The notes beneath the pieces are model-generated. The model had not been told where the DNA came from. It worked only from the letters and a program-made list of their open reading frames with translations, and did no database searches. Shown one piece after another: positions 10,033 to 20,300 of a stretch of DNA of 41,356 nucleotides. Made by a program: the position numbers and the translations under genes. How positions within the stretch are numbered: the first letter of the stretch is position 1; each line of letters starts with the position of its first letter. This DNA comes from Sarcomyxa edulis (taxonomy: Eukaryota; Basidiomycota; Agaricomycetes; Agaricales; Mycenaceae): assembly GCA_009761415.1 (NCBI GenBank), contig QUOL01000037.1, forward strand, positions 1-41,356, written 5' to 3'.

Positions 10033-10515
10033 TTAATTTAAGTTAAAACAAAGGTGGATTTGTAGAGTAGAAAAAAAAAAAGCATTTTTTTGTTTTTTTT
10101 CAAGTGGATCCTCTCCTTGTTTTTTAAACTCGTTAACAAAGGAGTGGCCCTTAAAAATAAAGTAACTATTTTTTGCGAAATAACATAATTGTATTCCGAC
10201 ACTAAATGAGAGATAGACTAAATATAAACAAACAAAACGTATCATAATTTGCTCTGTTAAACAATTTAACATTTCATAATTAAGGTTATAAAGAGTTTTC
10301 ATATTAAATAAGAATGTAATTATTGAAACAGGTAATAATATAAAGCCAAAGAAATACTTACTTAGAAATAAGTTAGATTTAAAACTTAAAGCGATACGCA
10401 ATGTTCTAAAAAAAACGGATTTCCGGAATTGATCCCAGAAATTTTTTATTCTTTCTTTAAGTATAAAGATAAGAATTCAAACACCAATTAACAAAAAGGA
10501 TATCCAAAATATCAT
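10033..10515 (-). CDS. unidentified 160-residue membrane ORF
   Basis: The start ATG at 10513..10515 (MIFWISFLLIGVW, with one TGA as Trp) lies 20 to 30 nt after the conserved leader. About three hydrophobic segments follow, including YFFGFILLPVSIITFLF and FVCLYLVYLSFSVGIQL. Near the C-terminus an A/T hairpin element at about 10069..10101 adds a Lys- and Phe-rich patch, after which the frame soon ends. The hairpin may have truncated a longer protein. The following gene, orf616, is in a different frame and begins with similar hydrophobic sequence, so the two could form a functional or formerly joined unit. No family recognised. Confidence 0.5.
10069..10101. repeat. A/T hairpin element inside orf160
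   Basis: A run of As, a short GCA centre and a run of Ts lie inside the coding frame near the end of orf160. It is a looser member of the hairpin family. Confidence 0.5.
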
Positions 10516-10938
10516 GAAGTAAATAATCTCTTATCCTCAAGGTCACAATCGAAAAATGTATTTTAAACTTTTTTTTTAAAGTTGTTTAAACTTTTGCCCT
10601 ATTTTTGAAGGGTCTAAAAAAAAATTACCAGGCTATATTTAGCAGTTCTTCGTACCCGAAGTAAAAAAAAACTTTAGTTTTTTTTAACCAAAAGGGGTAA
10701 GATTTTTTTTTTGGCGTTAGCCTGAATAGAATCGAAGAGGTTTATAAATAAATTAAATAATCAGCATTTTTCATAAATAAAAGAGTAGTAAATAAACGAG
10801 TAAAAATCAAATATTTTTTTACTGCGCTTTGGTATCTAAAAAAAAGACATTTATTAATTTAAAGTATTAAAAATTGGATAAACATAACATTATAAAGTAT
10901 ATTTTATAGTCTTTTATAAATTATATTATATTCTCTTA
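10516..10938. other. spacer between orf160 and trnT
   Basis: It contains the leader repeat at 10532..10584 and a mixed repeat at 10644..10679 (GTTCTTCGTACCCGAAGT followed by an A-run). The latter recurs at 26441..26474 with one change in the GC part. No gene is seen. Confidence 0.7.
10532..10584 (-). promoter_or_regulatory. conserved leader upstream of orf160
   Basis: It shares the block ACATTTTTCGATTGTGACC and the flanking A/T hairpin with the sequence upstream of nad4L (8013..8056). Conservation of an untranslated block between two places 2.5 kb apart suggests a shared expression signal or a recent duplication. Confidence 0.6.
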
Positions 10939-11010
10939 GCCGGAATAGTTTAATTGGTAAAATGAATTCCTTGTAAGATTTCGATATAGGTTCAATTCCT
11001 GTTTTCGGCA
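10939..11010 (+). tRNA. trnT: tRNA-Thr (anticodon UGU)
   Basis: A 72-nt cloverleaf fits: acceptor GCCGGAA pairs with TTTCGGC plus discriminator A; D stem GTTT/AAAT; anticodon stem AATTC/GATTT with one mismatch and loop CTTGTAA (anticodon TGT); T stem ATAGG/CCTGT with loop TTCAATT. It would read ACN threonine codons. It is the only gene on the plus strand that I can support with confidence. Confidence 0.9.
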
Positions 11011-11398
11011 AAAAAATAAAGTAAATTAAAAAAAGAATATTTGATTTTTTTTCTACCCTTTTGCTTTGTAGCGGTTTAATAAAATAAACATTAAATACGG
11101 ATTAAAAAAATTTTTTTTTGTTTTTTTTTCGTTCTCGTCTTCTTGTTTTTTGAGGTGTTTCTGTTTCTTCCTAGCCTACTTTTTTTTCTTTCTTTTTTTT
11201 TGAGTTGTAGTTTAATTTGGAAAAACACCATTTTTTGGGAGTGGCGTATATCTGTTCGAGTCAGGTCAACTCAGGTCATTATTATTTGGTATTTTCCTTT
11301 TTTTTTTATTTTTTTCTTTGGCCTCAGTCTTAATGTTTAAAACATGAGACAACCTGTAGGTAGGGTGCTTAAGTAAAACCAAAAGCTAGGGCCTTTTT
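11011..11398. other. spacer between trnT and nad6 end
   Basis: This T-rich spacer contains a near-palindromic repeat (11327..11350). A short plus-strand ORF of Phe and Ser codons here is a product of T-runs and is not supported as a gene. Confidence 0.7.
11327..11350. repeat. near-palindromic repeat, copy 3
   Basis: This is a complete copy: arm GTCTTAATGTTT followed by AAAACATGAGAC. It lies about 50 nt after the nad6 stop codon, where a hairpin could serve in mRNA 3' end formation. Confidence 0.8.
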
Positions 11399-12070
11399 TT
11401 AGGCAAGTTGGTTTTTTTTATTAGAGCTTAAAATAATTGCAAACATAGCTAATAAAAGTATCATACTTAAAACAAAGAAAAGCACAGCTGCATAAGTATA
11501 AAAAGCTTCACCTAAACTTTGAACTTGTGTAACATATACTAATTTATTATCAGATTCAGCTAAATTATTTATTAATAAATTGTTATAAATATAATAATAA
11601 TCTGTTGGAGATGCTGAATATCCCGGAGATACTGTTAGTTGTTTATAAGTTACATAAGTACCGATAGCACTAGGGTCCATTTGTTTAGCTGGCGAAATTA
11701 AATAATCTAAAAAAGCTACATTATTATAATTTAATGGGATTAGTGAATAAATAATAGATATAAATATTAATAATAGAACCAACCCTAAAACCAAATTTTT
11801 AAAAAATTGACTCCCAGTAACTACAATTTCAGATAGATCTATATTAATCATCATAATTACAAAAAGGAATAATACAGCAATAGCTCCAACATAAATAATA
11901 ATGTACGATACTCCAATAAAATGAATACCAATTAAAATTAAATAAGCGGCAACTTGAGCGAAAGTAAGTATAACAAATATAACAGAAATAACCGGATTCA
12001 TGATTGTGATAGCAATAACAGCTGAAAATAAGGCACCTAAAATAAGTAAGTTTAAAATAATTGTTTTCAT
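11399..12070 (-). CDS. nad6: NADH dehydrogenase subunit 6
   Basis: This is the intron-less ND6 subunit of complex I, 223 residues, starting at the ATG at 12068..12070 (MKTIILNLLILGALFSAV). It has the conserved GVSYIIIYVGAIAVLFLFVIMM membrane segment (third helix), an extended polar loop between helices 4 and 5 as in many fungi, and a final helix (ALFFVLSMILLLAMFAIIL-like). The length is usual for fungal ND6. Confidence 0.96.
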   Translation of the reverse strand: MKTIILNLLILGALFSAVIAITIMNPVISVIFVILTFAQVAAYLILIGIHFIGVSYIIIYVGAIAVLFLFVIMMINIDLSEIVVTGSQFFKNLVLGLVLLLIFISIIYSLIPLNYNNVAFLDYLISPAKQMDPSAIGTYVTYKQLTVSPGYSASPTDYYYIYNNLLINNLAESDNKLVYVTQVQSLGEAFYTYAAVLFFVLSMILLLAMFAIILSSNKKNQLA

Positions 12071-13127
12071 TTTTATAGATAATTTTTATTTTTTAATAAG
12101 CCTGCGGATACAACCTTTATATATTTTTTTACTTTAACTGAATTTTTTTGTTTTATTTTAAGGATATGCGTAGTTATCTGGTACTGCTTGTACAACTGAC
12201 CAACCATAGCCTGCCTCGCTAACCAGTTTTATCTTAAGCTGGAAAATTCATTTGCGTTATTGTTGCTAAATAGGCAGGTAAAAAAATAAGAGTAAACGCT
12301 TTATTATTTTTTTTTTTTCGTAATAGTTTATTATACTGCTCTTTATATAATCAATCTGTCTTGTTGCAATTGAGCACAACATTAGTAAAATACCGTAGTA
12401 ACTCAAATTATTTTAATATAAAAATTTTTTACGTTAAATAAAAAAGAAAAAGTTATAAAAAAGGGCTTTAGAGTAGGTTCGCTTTTAATGTTGGTGTTAC
12501 TCTTTTTAAACCTTGCTTAGATTAAGTTATCCTTAAGGTAAACAAACAAATTAGCTAGAGAGCTTGTATAATTTAAATTAAACAAAAAGAAATAATAATA
12601 AATAAAAAAGGCTATAAACCAAAAGTTAAATATATTAACCCTAAACAGCACCCAAAAAATCTTTTTTTTATATTTTTTTTATATTTTTTTTATATTTTTT
12701 TTTATACTTAGAATTAATAGCATGTGTAAGCTTGTAGGGCTATTACAGTAAGTAATATTAAGCTGCTAATTAAGGCTGGCTACTTTAAAACAAAAATAAA
12801 TAGCTGCATTCAGCGAGTGTAAAAAGGCGAAAAAAAATTTAAGGTTAAAATTATTTAAAAAGGGTTTGTAGGTTTTACCTAAAATAAGTGACCTCATTCT
12901 TGCAAATCTAAATTTAAAAAAAAAAAGACGTTAGAAAAAAGGCACAAGTAGTTTATATTATATAATCGGCTGGCTGCATAATGCCTCTATGGTAATAAAT
13001 CAATATTGCCTCCCCACAGTTTTTCCTACCAAAAGCTAGGTTAACGTAGAACTTTAAATTCTCAATAATTGGTTAAGAACTATTAAAAAAATAAACAAAT
13101 CGCTAGAACTATATTAAATAAAGTCGC

Positions 13128-13160
13128 GATTAACCCAAGAGGAATTGAACCTCTTTAAAT
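13128..13160 (-). pseudogene. tRNA 3' half (T arm and acceptor strand only)
   Basis: On the minus strand a T arm AGAGG-TTCAATT-CCTCT is followed by TGGGTTA, as in a tRNA acceptor strand. The expected upstream acceptor (TAACCCA), D arm and anticodon arm are absent and replaced by A/T sequence. This looks like a truncated tRNA gene, and the isotype cannot be told. Confidence 0.4.
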
Positions 13161-13201
13161 TATACTTTATATTTTTATTTAGTTTTATTTTATTTTTTTT
13201 T

Positions 13202-13233
13202 TACTGCTCTACTGCCCTACTTTCCTACTGTCC
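13202..13233. repeat. 8-nt tandem repeat, four imperfect copies
   Basis: The units are TACTGCTC, TACTGCCC, TACTTTCC and TACTGTCC, in tandem. Confidence 0.8.
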
Positions 13234-13594
13234 CGCATTTTCCTTATTAATTTATTCTGTTTTATTTAAACAAAAAGGAAAACAAAGTAACAGGATTGTT
13301 GGGTGACAATAAAATATCTGTCTCATAAAACTAAATTAACAAATAAAAACTAGCCCTGCTTAGCAAGTTATTTCCAACCTAATTTTGTTAGTTATTTTTA
13401 CTTTTACTGCTATTTACGAGTTGTAAAATTAAAAAAATCAGCCAAAAAACAAACAAAAGGCAAAGCCAAAATAAAAAAATTTTATTTTTTAATTTTTAGG
13501 CGGAAAATAAGACCCTCGGTTTTTTTCTGCTTTTTTAGTTTTTTTAGGTTAAAAAAAAACTTTGGTTCTTTTTTTACCGACCCTTTTCTTTATT

Positions 13595-13622
13595 TAACCT
13601 ACGGATACGACAGGGGAAAGCG
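13595..13622. repeat. partial GC-rich element
   Basis: CCTACGGATACGACAGGGGA matches the centre of the element in nad5 (3031..3067, opposite strand) and at 23905..23941. Confidence 0.7.
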
Positions 13623-14335
13623 GGCAATTAAATTTATTAAAAAAAAATATTATTTTTAGGCCATTAGGTTATTTTTAACCCTTTACTAATAGCGCGCCTT
13701 GGAGGACAGTTTTGATTTATTGTTATTTTATTTGAGATATTGGTTTAGAGTATAATACTATAAGAGATTCCAGCCCCGATACTGAGGGTCAAGGGGATTT
13801 TTAACAGCTAACTGTGGGCATTAAATATGAATTTATATATTAATGAATAATTTATTTTTATTCGGGCAGTCTTTACTAATTAGGCCTATTTAGCCTAGCT
13901 TCTTTTTTAAAGTAAGAACGTTTGTTCCAGATAACAATCGGGTTATTTCTTCTTTTGTTACCTTAAACCTATGTGATTGCTTTCTATTGCTTTTTTTAAC
14001 TTAAACAAAAACAAAGTCCGGTTAAGGCTAGGTAAGGGGATAAGGCAAAATAGCCTAAAAATTGTAAAGGTAGCCGAGCATTTTATAAAATATTTATATA
14101 ATTAATATTTTTTTTTATAATTGAATTGTTACGGTTAATTGTAAAATAATAAAATAAATATCTTATTTAAATTAAGTTACAAAATTTTAGTAGTTTAGTA
14201 ATTTAGATTTAAAAGATTAAAAATAAAAAGAAGTTAGATTTATTTACTCATAATTTTTTTTTACCTTTTGTTTAGGTCTTTAAAAAAGGGATAAGGACGA
14301 TTTTTTCCGCAATATATTTATAAGATATACTTATA

Positions 14336-17300
14336 TTACATAGAATCGACTCATAATAGGAAATCTTGAGTAGATACTGCTTCTACTGCTATAGGCATAA
14401 CGTATTGTTCTTTTTTTTTTATATAGGACTGGACTTTATCTTAATTATTAAATTAATAATTTGTGACGTAAAGTCTCTGAGGAACCTAAGCTCAATCAAT
14501 ATAATTAAATTTTATACCTACGAGAGATTTGGTTTCCTGCTGATTGTCCATTTAATATCTTATACCATTGTAACTAATTATAAATTAGTAGGTTAAGCTT
14601 TAGGAGTTTCCAGCATATTAGTCACATTTTACATGAACCTATGCCTTTTAAGTTAATAAGAATACCTTATGAATAATTAAATCAATATTTGGTTTAAAAA
14701 TAATATTGAATATTTATTTAAATTTTATTTCATAAGATAGATTAAACTTATAAACTTAAATTGTAGTTGATCCATGTCCAACACCACAAATCTCACTACA
14801 TTGCGCTAACTCTACGATTATTAAATGTAATAGATATTTTTTTTTAGTTTTACTTTTTGTTTTTCAATCAACTTTGCTTTTTTTTTTTAGTAGTCCTTTT
14901 TGTTTTTCCCTTAGGTTGGATTCTGTTTATCCTACAGCCCTTAGGCAATCAAAAGAAAACCAAAAGTTCAGAGCGAAGTACGTCACACAGAAAAAGTTAT
15001 TTATAAGAAAAAGAATAACTTTTATATATTCGACCGTCTTTTAAACGCAAATATAAAGTTTTTCTATTTAACCTTATGTCTAAAGTATAAAAATATTTAA
15101 CCGTACTTAAAATACTCTCAAATGCTCTTTCGAAATTTTCCCCTATTACTATTATAGGTTTATTTTTTCTATTGACTTTTATGGAATAGTTATCTGTTTT
15201 AAATTTTAGATATTCATCGATAATTAATCCTACTTGTTCAAAATTATCAGGTAGAGCTTTATCCGAGTATTTACATAAAAAGTTATGAAACACTTTACCC
15301 ATTTTAATATATCTAGTTAAAGTATCCCTTTTTATAGTTAAACCTAATCCTCTTAAATATTCGATACAAGAAGTTAAAGAATTAAAATTTAACGTATGAC
15401 CTACAGAATCTACAAAAGTATTACCTTCTTTGATTTCTAATTCGACAAGTATACTTCTACGTGTACCTAATGTATATATATCTTGTCTTTCTCTTTGCAT
15501 TATTCCTAGTAATTCTTCTATGGATATACTACTTTCAGTAGCCGTAGGTATAGGATAACTTAATAACAAGAATTTATTAAGATAAAATATTTTAGAATCT
15601 ACAAACTTTTTGCAAGTTTCAGTTTGTACTTTTAATACTCTTTTTAACTCAATTCTGGATTTAGCACTATAATAAAGAGTACTACACGTTAGATCATAAA
15701 CATATATAGGATCACCTTTTGAAGAACCTGCATTAACAACTCTTAAAGTATTTAAGTTAAACTCTTTATTCAATAAGTGATATTGCTCTAAAATAAAAGC
15801 GTCTTGACTGTTAAATTTATTTCTATCTAATTTAAAGATTATTAATTTAAAAGCTTTTAGCCCTTCTTTATGAAGTAAAGGTAAAAATTTACCCGCTTAA
15901 AAAAAAAGTGTAACTTTTTGTTTCACACTGGATTTAAATTAAATCAAAGCTAAATTAACTGGACAAAACCTGCTAATTTTAAAGTAATAACACATTCTAC
16001 GTCTTAATAAATTAGATGAACCTACATACTTATCACCTGTCTTTTTAAGTATAAACATGTATACTCCAAAGAAACCTTTATACATAGATTTACCTGCCAA
16101 TTCATCTAAAAGTTTATTATTTTCAGGTGTAGTTATAGGAAGATCGAACTCAACACCTTTAACTTTTAATCATTGGTCTAATTTAGAGTCAGTAACAATT
16201 AAATTTTGATTTCAAATTATTTTATTAATTATTAACGAAGTAGTTTGTTTTCCACTACTAATATGTTCTAACGCTAAAGATTCTGGTTTATTAGTTAAAG
16301 ACTTAATGAAACTAAAGGGTCTTTTTAAACTTACAACGGTTGATATAAAACCACTATGCAACAACTATAACAATTTAACCTAAAAAGTGCTTTGTGTGTA
16401 TTATTATAACCCTATTAAATATTTAATATCACATTAATAATAAGTTTATCAAACTATTGTAGAGATTTCCCTAAATATATATATTCGTCGTAGGTACCTC
16501 CCGGTATTTTACCAACGGTGGCTACGTCAGAAATGTTTAAATTACTACACAGCTAAGCAAATTAGTATATATTTTTTTTTTCTACACCTTTTCAAGTGGG
16601 GGCTGACTATATCTTAAGCATTGTCAATATTAACAACACCAACCACCGTTTAGTCGATGAACTGCATACCAATTTGAATTTATTTGGTACTTGGCTGCGG
16701 ATTGCCCATTGAATAATAAATCTTGATTTTCCCATACCACGAGTCATTACCTGTGCCATAAGTATGTTACCACAATTATTTGGATAAGATTTCTTTAGGG
16801 GTTTCCCGCAATTTGATGATTTATAACCATAGGTTCACTACAGTTTAGGCCAAATGACCATAAAAAATACCAGTTCTTTCAGCTAAAATAGAGACTTGAT
16901 TTAGACGCAAATAATCGATTAAAATTGACAGTTATTAACTAGTACCCTTCTTCCAAAACCTTGTCAAATTAACAAAGGAGAGTAGTAGGCTGCAAGTACT
17001 TTTATATAAAAATTTAATTATTTTGTAGGATTCATATATTTTTTAACAAAAGCATTATCTCTGTTGTGTATTAAGTCCTAAATAAGCAAGTAAATCAGAA
17101 ACAGTAGTAAATTCGAGAGCTGTCTTTTCTAAATTATCAACTAGAACTATATATCGATTAAGTGAAGAAATTTTAACTTTTCCTCTACTCTTATTTCGAC
17201 CAATTTTGTCTTCGTACCAAGAAGGATGCATAAAAAAAAAATAAACGGGGGTACGATTTTCTCCAACTATTACTAATCGCTCTTTATTAATGTAACGATT

Positions 17301-20300
17301 AATATATTTACAATATTTTTTATTATCTAACTTTAGTGCTGCTTGATTCTTTGTTTTAATGTTTAAAACAAGAACAGGAGTATCAAATATTCCAAAGAAA
17401 GTTTATTGATCTGAAAGATAAGCATATAGTAATCCAATTTCCAGAGATTCTAAAATAAATCCAGTTATAGGTTTTAAATGATTAGTATTAGAATATTGTG
17501 GTTCACTATTAGTTCTAGGTTTACTAGCATCAATAATGAAGAGATCTGTTTCTAAAGCAGGACTGTATATTGGATGATTCATAAGATTAATATATCGAAT
17601 TAGAGTTGTTTTTTTAATATTTAGAAGTTTTACAGCTTCATTGGTAGAATTAAAATAAGAATTTAATGAACCATCTGTAGCTACAGCCGTAAGAGGAACA
17701 TTTATATTACCTGAAGAAATATTCATTCGATGATCTTCTCAATTAATAAATGGGAAAACTACTATTTTGCTACCAGGTTGATAATGATTAATTAATGCTT
17801 GTTCATAAATTCGAGCTTCAAATTGAGTAAAAGATCGTAAGATATATTGATTTTAAAAAGAAATAACCTCTAAATTTGTTTTAAAAAACTCTGCGTAATG
17901 ATTAGTAGTAATTACAATAGGTCTCCAAATAAAATTTTTTTCAACCTAAGTTTCTAACCGAAGCATTAAAAAAAAAGAAAAAAATGGTGTCTCTAAGTTT
18001 TTTTTTTAATTATTACTAGATCTAGTACTATTTGTTTTATGAATTTTATATCTAGTATTTAAATCAGTAGCAGAACCTATGTAACAAATATATTCTTGGT
18101 TTTCTTGCTCCTTACTCAACATAAAGATATAACATCCAGATACTCCAGCATTTTTTACTAGCTTTAAATTAATTTTTTAAAAATTTTAATCGATTTTTAG
18201 GACTATATCTTTATTAAGTTTAATCCTTAATAATTAACGTTTAGTCTCTGAAGTATTTTATATTTACTTGCTGATCTTTTTTCTTTTTTGGTTATACCTG
18301 CTACTCTCCTTTAAGGAAGAAGGAGGCCCTCCTAACTTTAAATATATATTTTAACTATCCAGATAGTAATTATTAAAAGTTTATATAGAGGAAAGAAAAA
18401 TATTCCAGCATATAGTTTAATTACAGGCCGTCACCTGGAACACAATCTAATTTAACACCTAAAGAAGGAACAGCGAATGACGAACCACAATGTTGTACAA
18501 GTTATATATCTAAACTTTATAAAAAATATAACCTTTATAAGGTTTACCAGTTCCTAATAATTTAGCTATTCTATCTCTATCTGCTTTAATGTTTATACTT
18601 TCTAAAGATCTCACTGCTTGCTGCTATTATACTAGGAAATTCTTCGGTTTTTTCCTCATTTTCCTTTTTAATAATAATAGATTTACTAAATCTGGACGGT
18701 GTGGCTTTTTTTAACGCTTCTTTTCTCTTAGAATCAATCAATTCTACTATTTCGAGTATACTTAACTTAGTTTTTTCTGCTCCGTCTATAGGAGTATTCG
18801 TAATATTAAAAAAAAACCTAAATAACTATCTCCATTATTTATACAATTAGCATAAGTCGCATGATGTATACTAAAAATAGCTTTGATTTCATTAAATGAT
18901 TTACCACAAAAATATAAAGTTTTACCTTCCAGATCATAAATATAAATTTTATTACCTTGATTAACTCTAAAATTTACTATCCTTTGAGTATTAAGATTAA
19001 ACTCTTCGTTTAATAAATAGTATTGTTCCAGAAATAAATAATAATAATCTAATTTATAAATATCGGCTGAAGAATTAAAGTCCTCAGGTATAACAAAAAT
19101 TTCTAGATTAAAAGCCTCAACCCCATCTTTTTTTTATTAAAGGTAATAATAAACCGGAGTTTTCTTGATTAAATGCTTAAAGGTAAAGTATTGATCTAAT
19201 CTTCTAGAAAGACTATTACTAGATCCTACGTATTTACTACCAGTTACTTTCTGTGTAAACATATAAACTCCTGCTTTTAGTCCCCTATCTTTAGGTTTAC
19301 CTACAAGACTCAAATAAGAAGAATATGTTTGACTATTAAAAGGTCAATCAAATCTAACCCCAGGTATAGCTTTAAGTCTAGTTAATTTTTCTTCTGTTGG
19401 GGAAACTTGTTGATTGCTTAATAAATTATTTAATACCTCGCTGGTAATATCTTCACAGTTATCATAAGTAGTTTTATGAGGCAAACCTGAAAATGAACTA
19501 TAATGTCTTCTACCTCACAATTAAGAAATATATCAAAAATGTAGCGTAGCCTTAAATAATTTTGTTTAAATACAAACACACAAAACAAAAATTTAATTAA
19601 AAATTCCTTATGTACAACCAATAAACAAAGTTTATTTACTTAAATTGTGGGAACTTTAATCTTAAATTACTAAACCTTCGTTTAAGAACCGGATTTCCCG
19701 GCGACTAGAGTACACCTTACAACATCTAAATTCTAGATATTGAAGAACCGTCTACTCGTTGCTCTTTTACAGTATCAATCTAGCTGACTGACTACTGATT
19801 TAGATCCGCGATTACCCACTTCAGGACTAAAGTCCTTCATCTTTAATGATATTACCATACCTTGAGGCATTAATCAAGCCAATATTAAAGTTTCCTTAAA
19901 TATCTTGGTTATTAAAGCTTTAGGGATTTCCCCGGAGTTTGGCTCTTTTTCACTCAAATAATAATTATTTATTAATCTTATGAATTACATCTGTACCAGT
20001 TACAATTAATCTAATATGACAATCTACTGGTATTATTAATTTGTTATCTACTTCTAATAATCTAAAAGCCCCTACAGCTAAATCAGACTCTGGGACAAGA
20101 TATGAGTCAAAATCAATAGCATCTCCACTGTCTTGGCAAAAGTCCGCATATTCATAAGCAAATTCCTATTTAAATATCAATAGTTTTATATGTTTTTACC
20201 TTCTAAAGTTTTTTGCGATTCGTTATAAAACGCAAGGTCCTCATGACAATCAAATAAAACAAGACAAAAAAATTTCTGAAAATAAAGAGGAATTGGACTA

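Larger units (their letters stand above)
12071..14335. other. cox2-nad6 spacer, 2.3 kb
   Basis: It holds no recognisable protein gene. It contains ATATTTTTTTT-type tandem units (about 12663..12707), a tRNA-like 3' half (13128..13160), an 8-nt tandem repeat (13202..13233), an A/T hairpin (about 13540..13572) and a partial GC-rich element (13595..13622). Many small indel-prone A and T runs are present. Confidence 0.75.
14804..16856 (-). other. cox2 intron 7 (group I)
   Basis: The core is more canonical than its neighbours: P near 16805 (AAATTGCGGGAAACCCC), Q near 16697 (GGGCAATCCGCAGCCAAG), R near 16653 (GCAGTTCATCGACTAAAC) and S near 16608 (GCTTAAGATATAGTC). It hosts a GIY-YIG gene downstream of the core. 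The exon ends in T and the intron ends in G. Confidence 0.88.
16908..18432 (-). other. cox2 intron 6 (group I)
   Basis: The intron starts after the Gly codon ending SFAVPSLGVKLDCVPG (last base T) and ends in G before RLNQ. Core: P near 18402 (TATGCTGGAA), Q near 18273 (GATCAGCAAG), R near 18243 (TTCAGAGACTAAAC) and S near 18203 (AAAGATATAGTCC). It carries a broken GIY-YIG gene 3' of the core. Confidence 0.87.

Noticed and set aside
11143..11340. 65-residue plus-strand ORF rich in Phe, Ser and Leu
   Set aside because: Produced by T-runs; no start context, no homology, overlaps a palindromic repeat.
19430..19621. 63-residue minus-strand ORF in cox2 intron 5
   Set aside because: It runs out of frame with the GIY-YIG relic and shows no motif.
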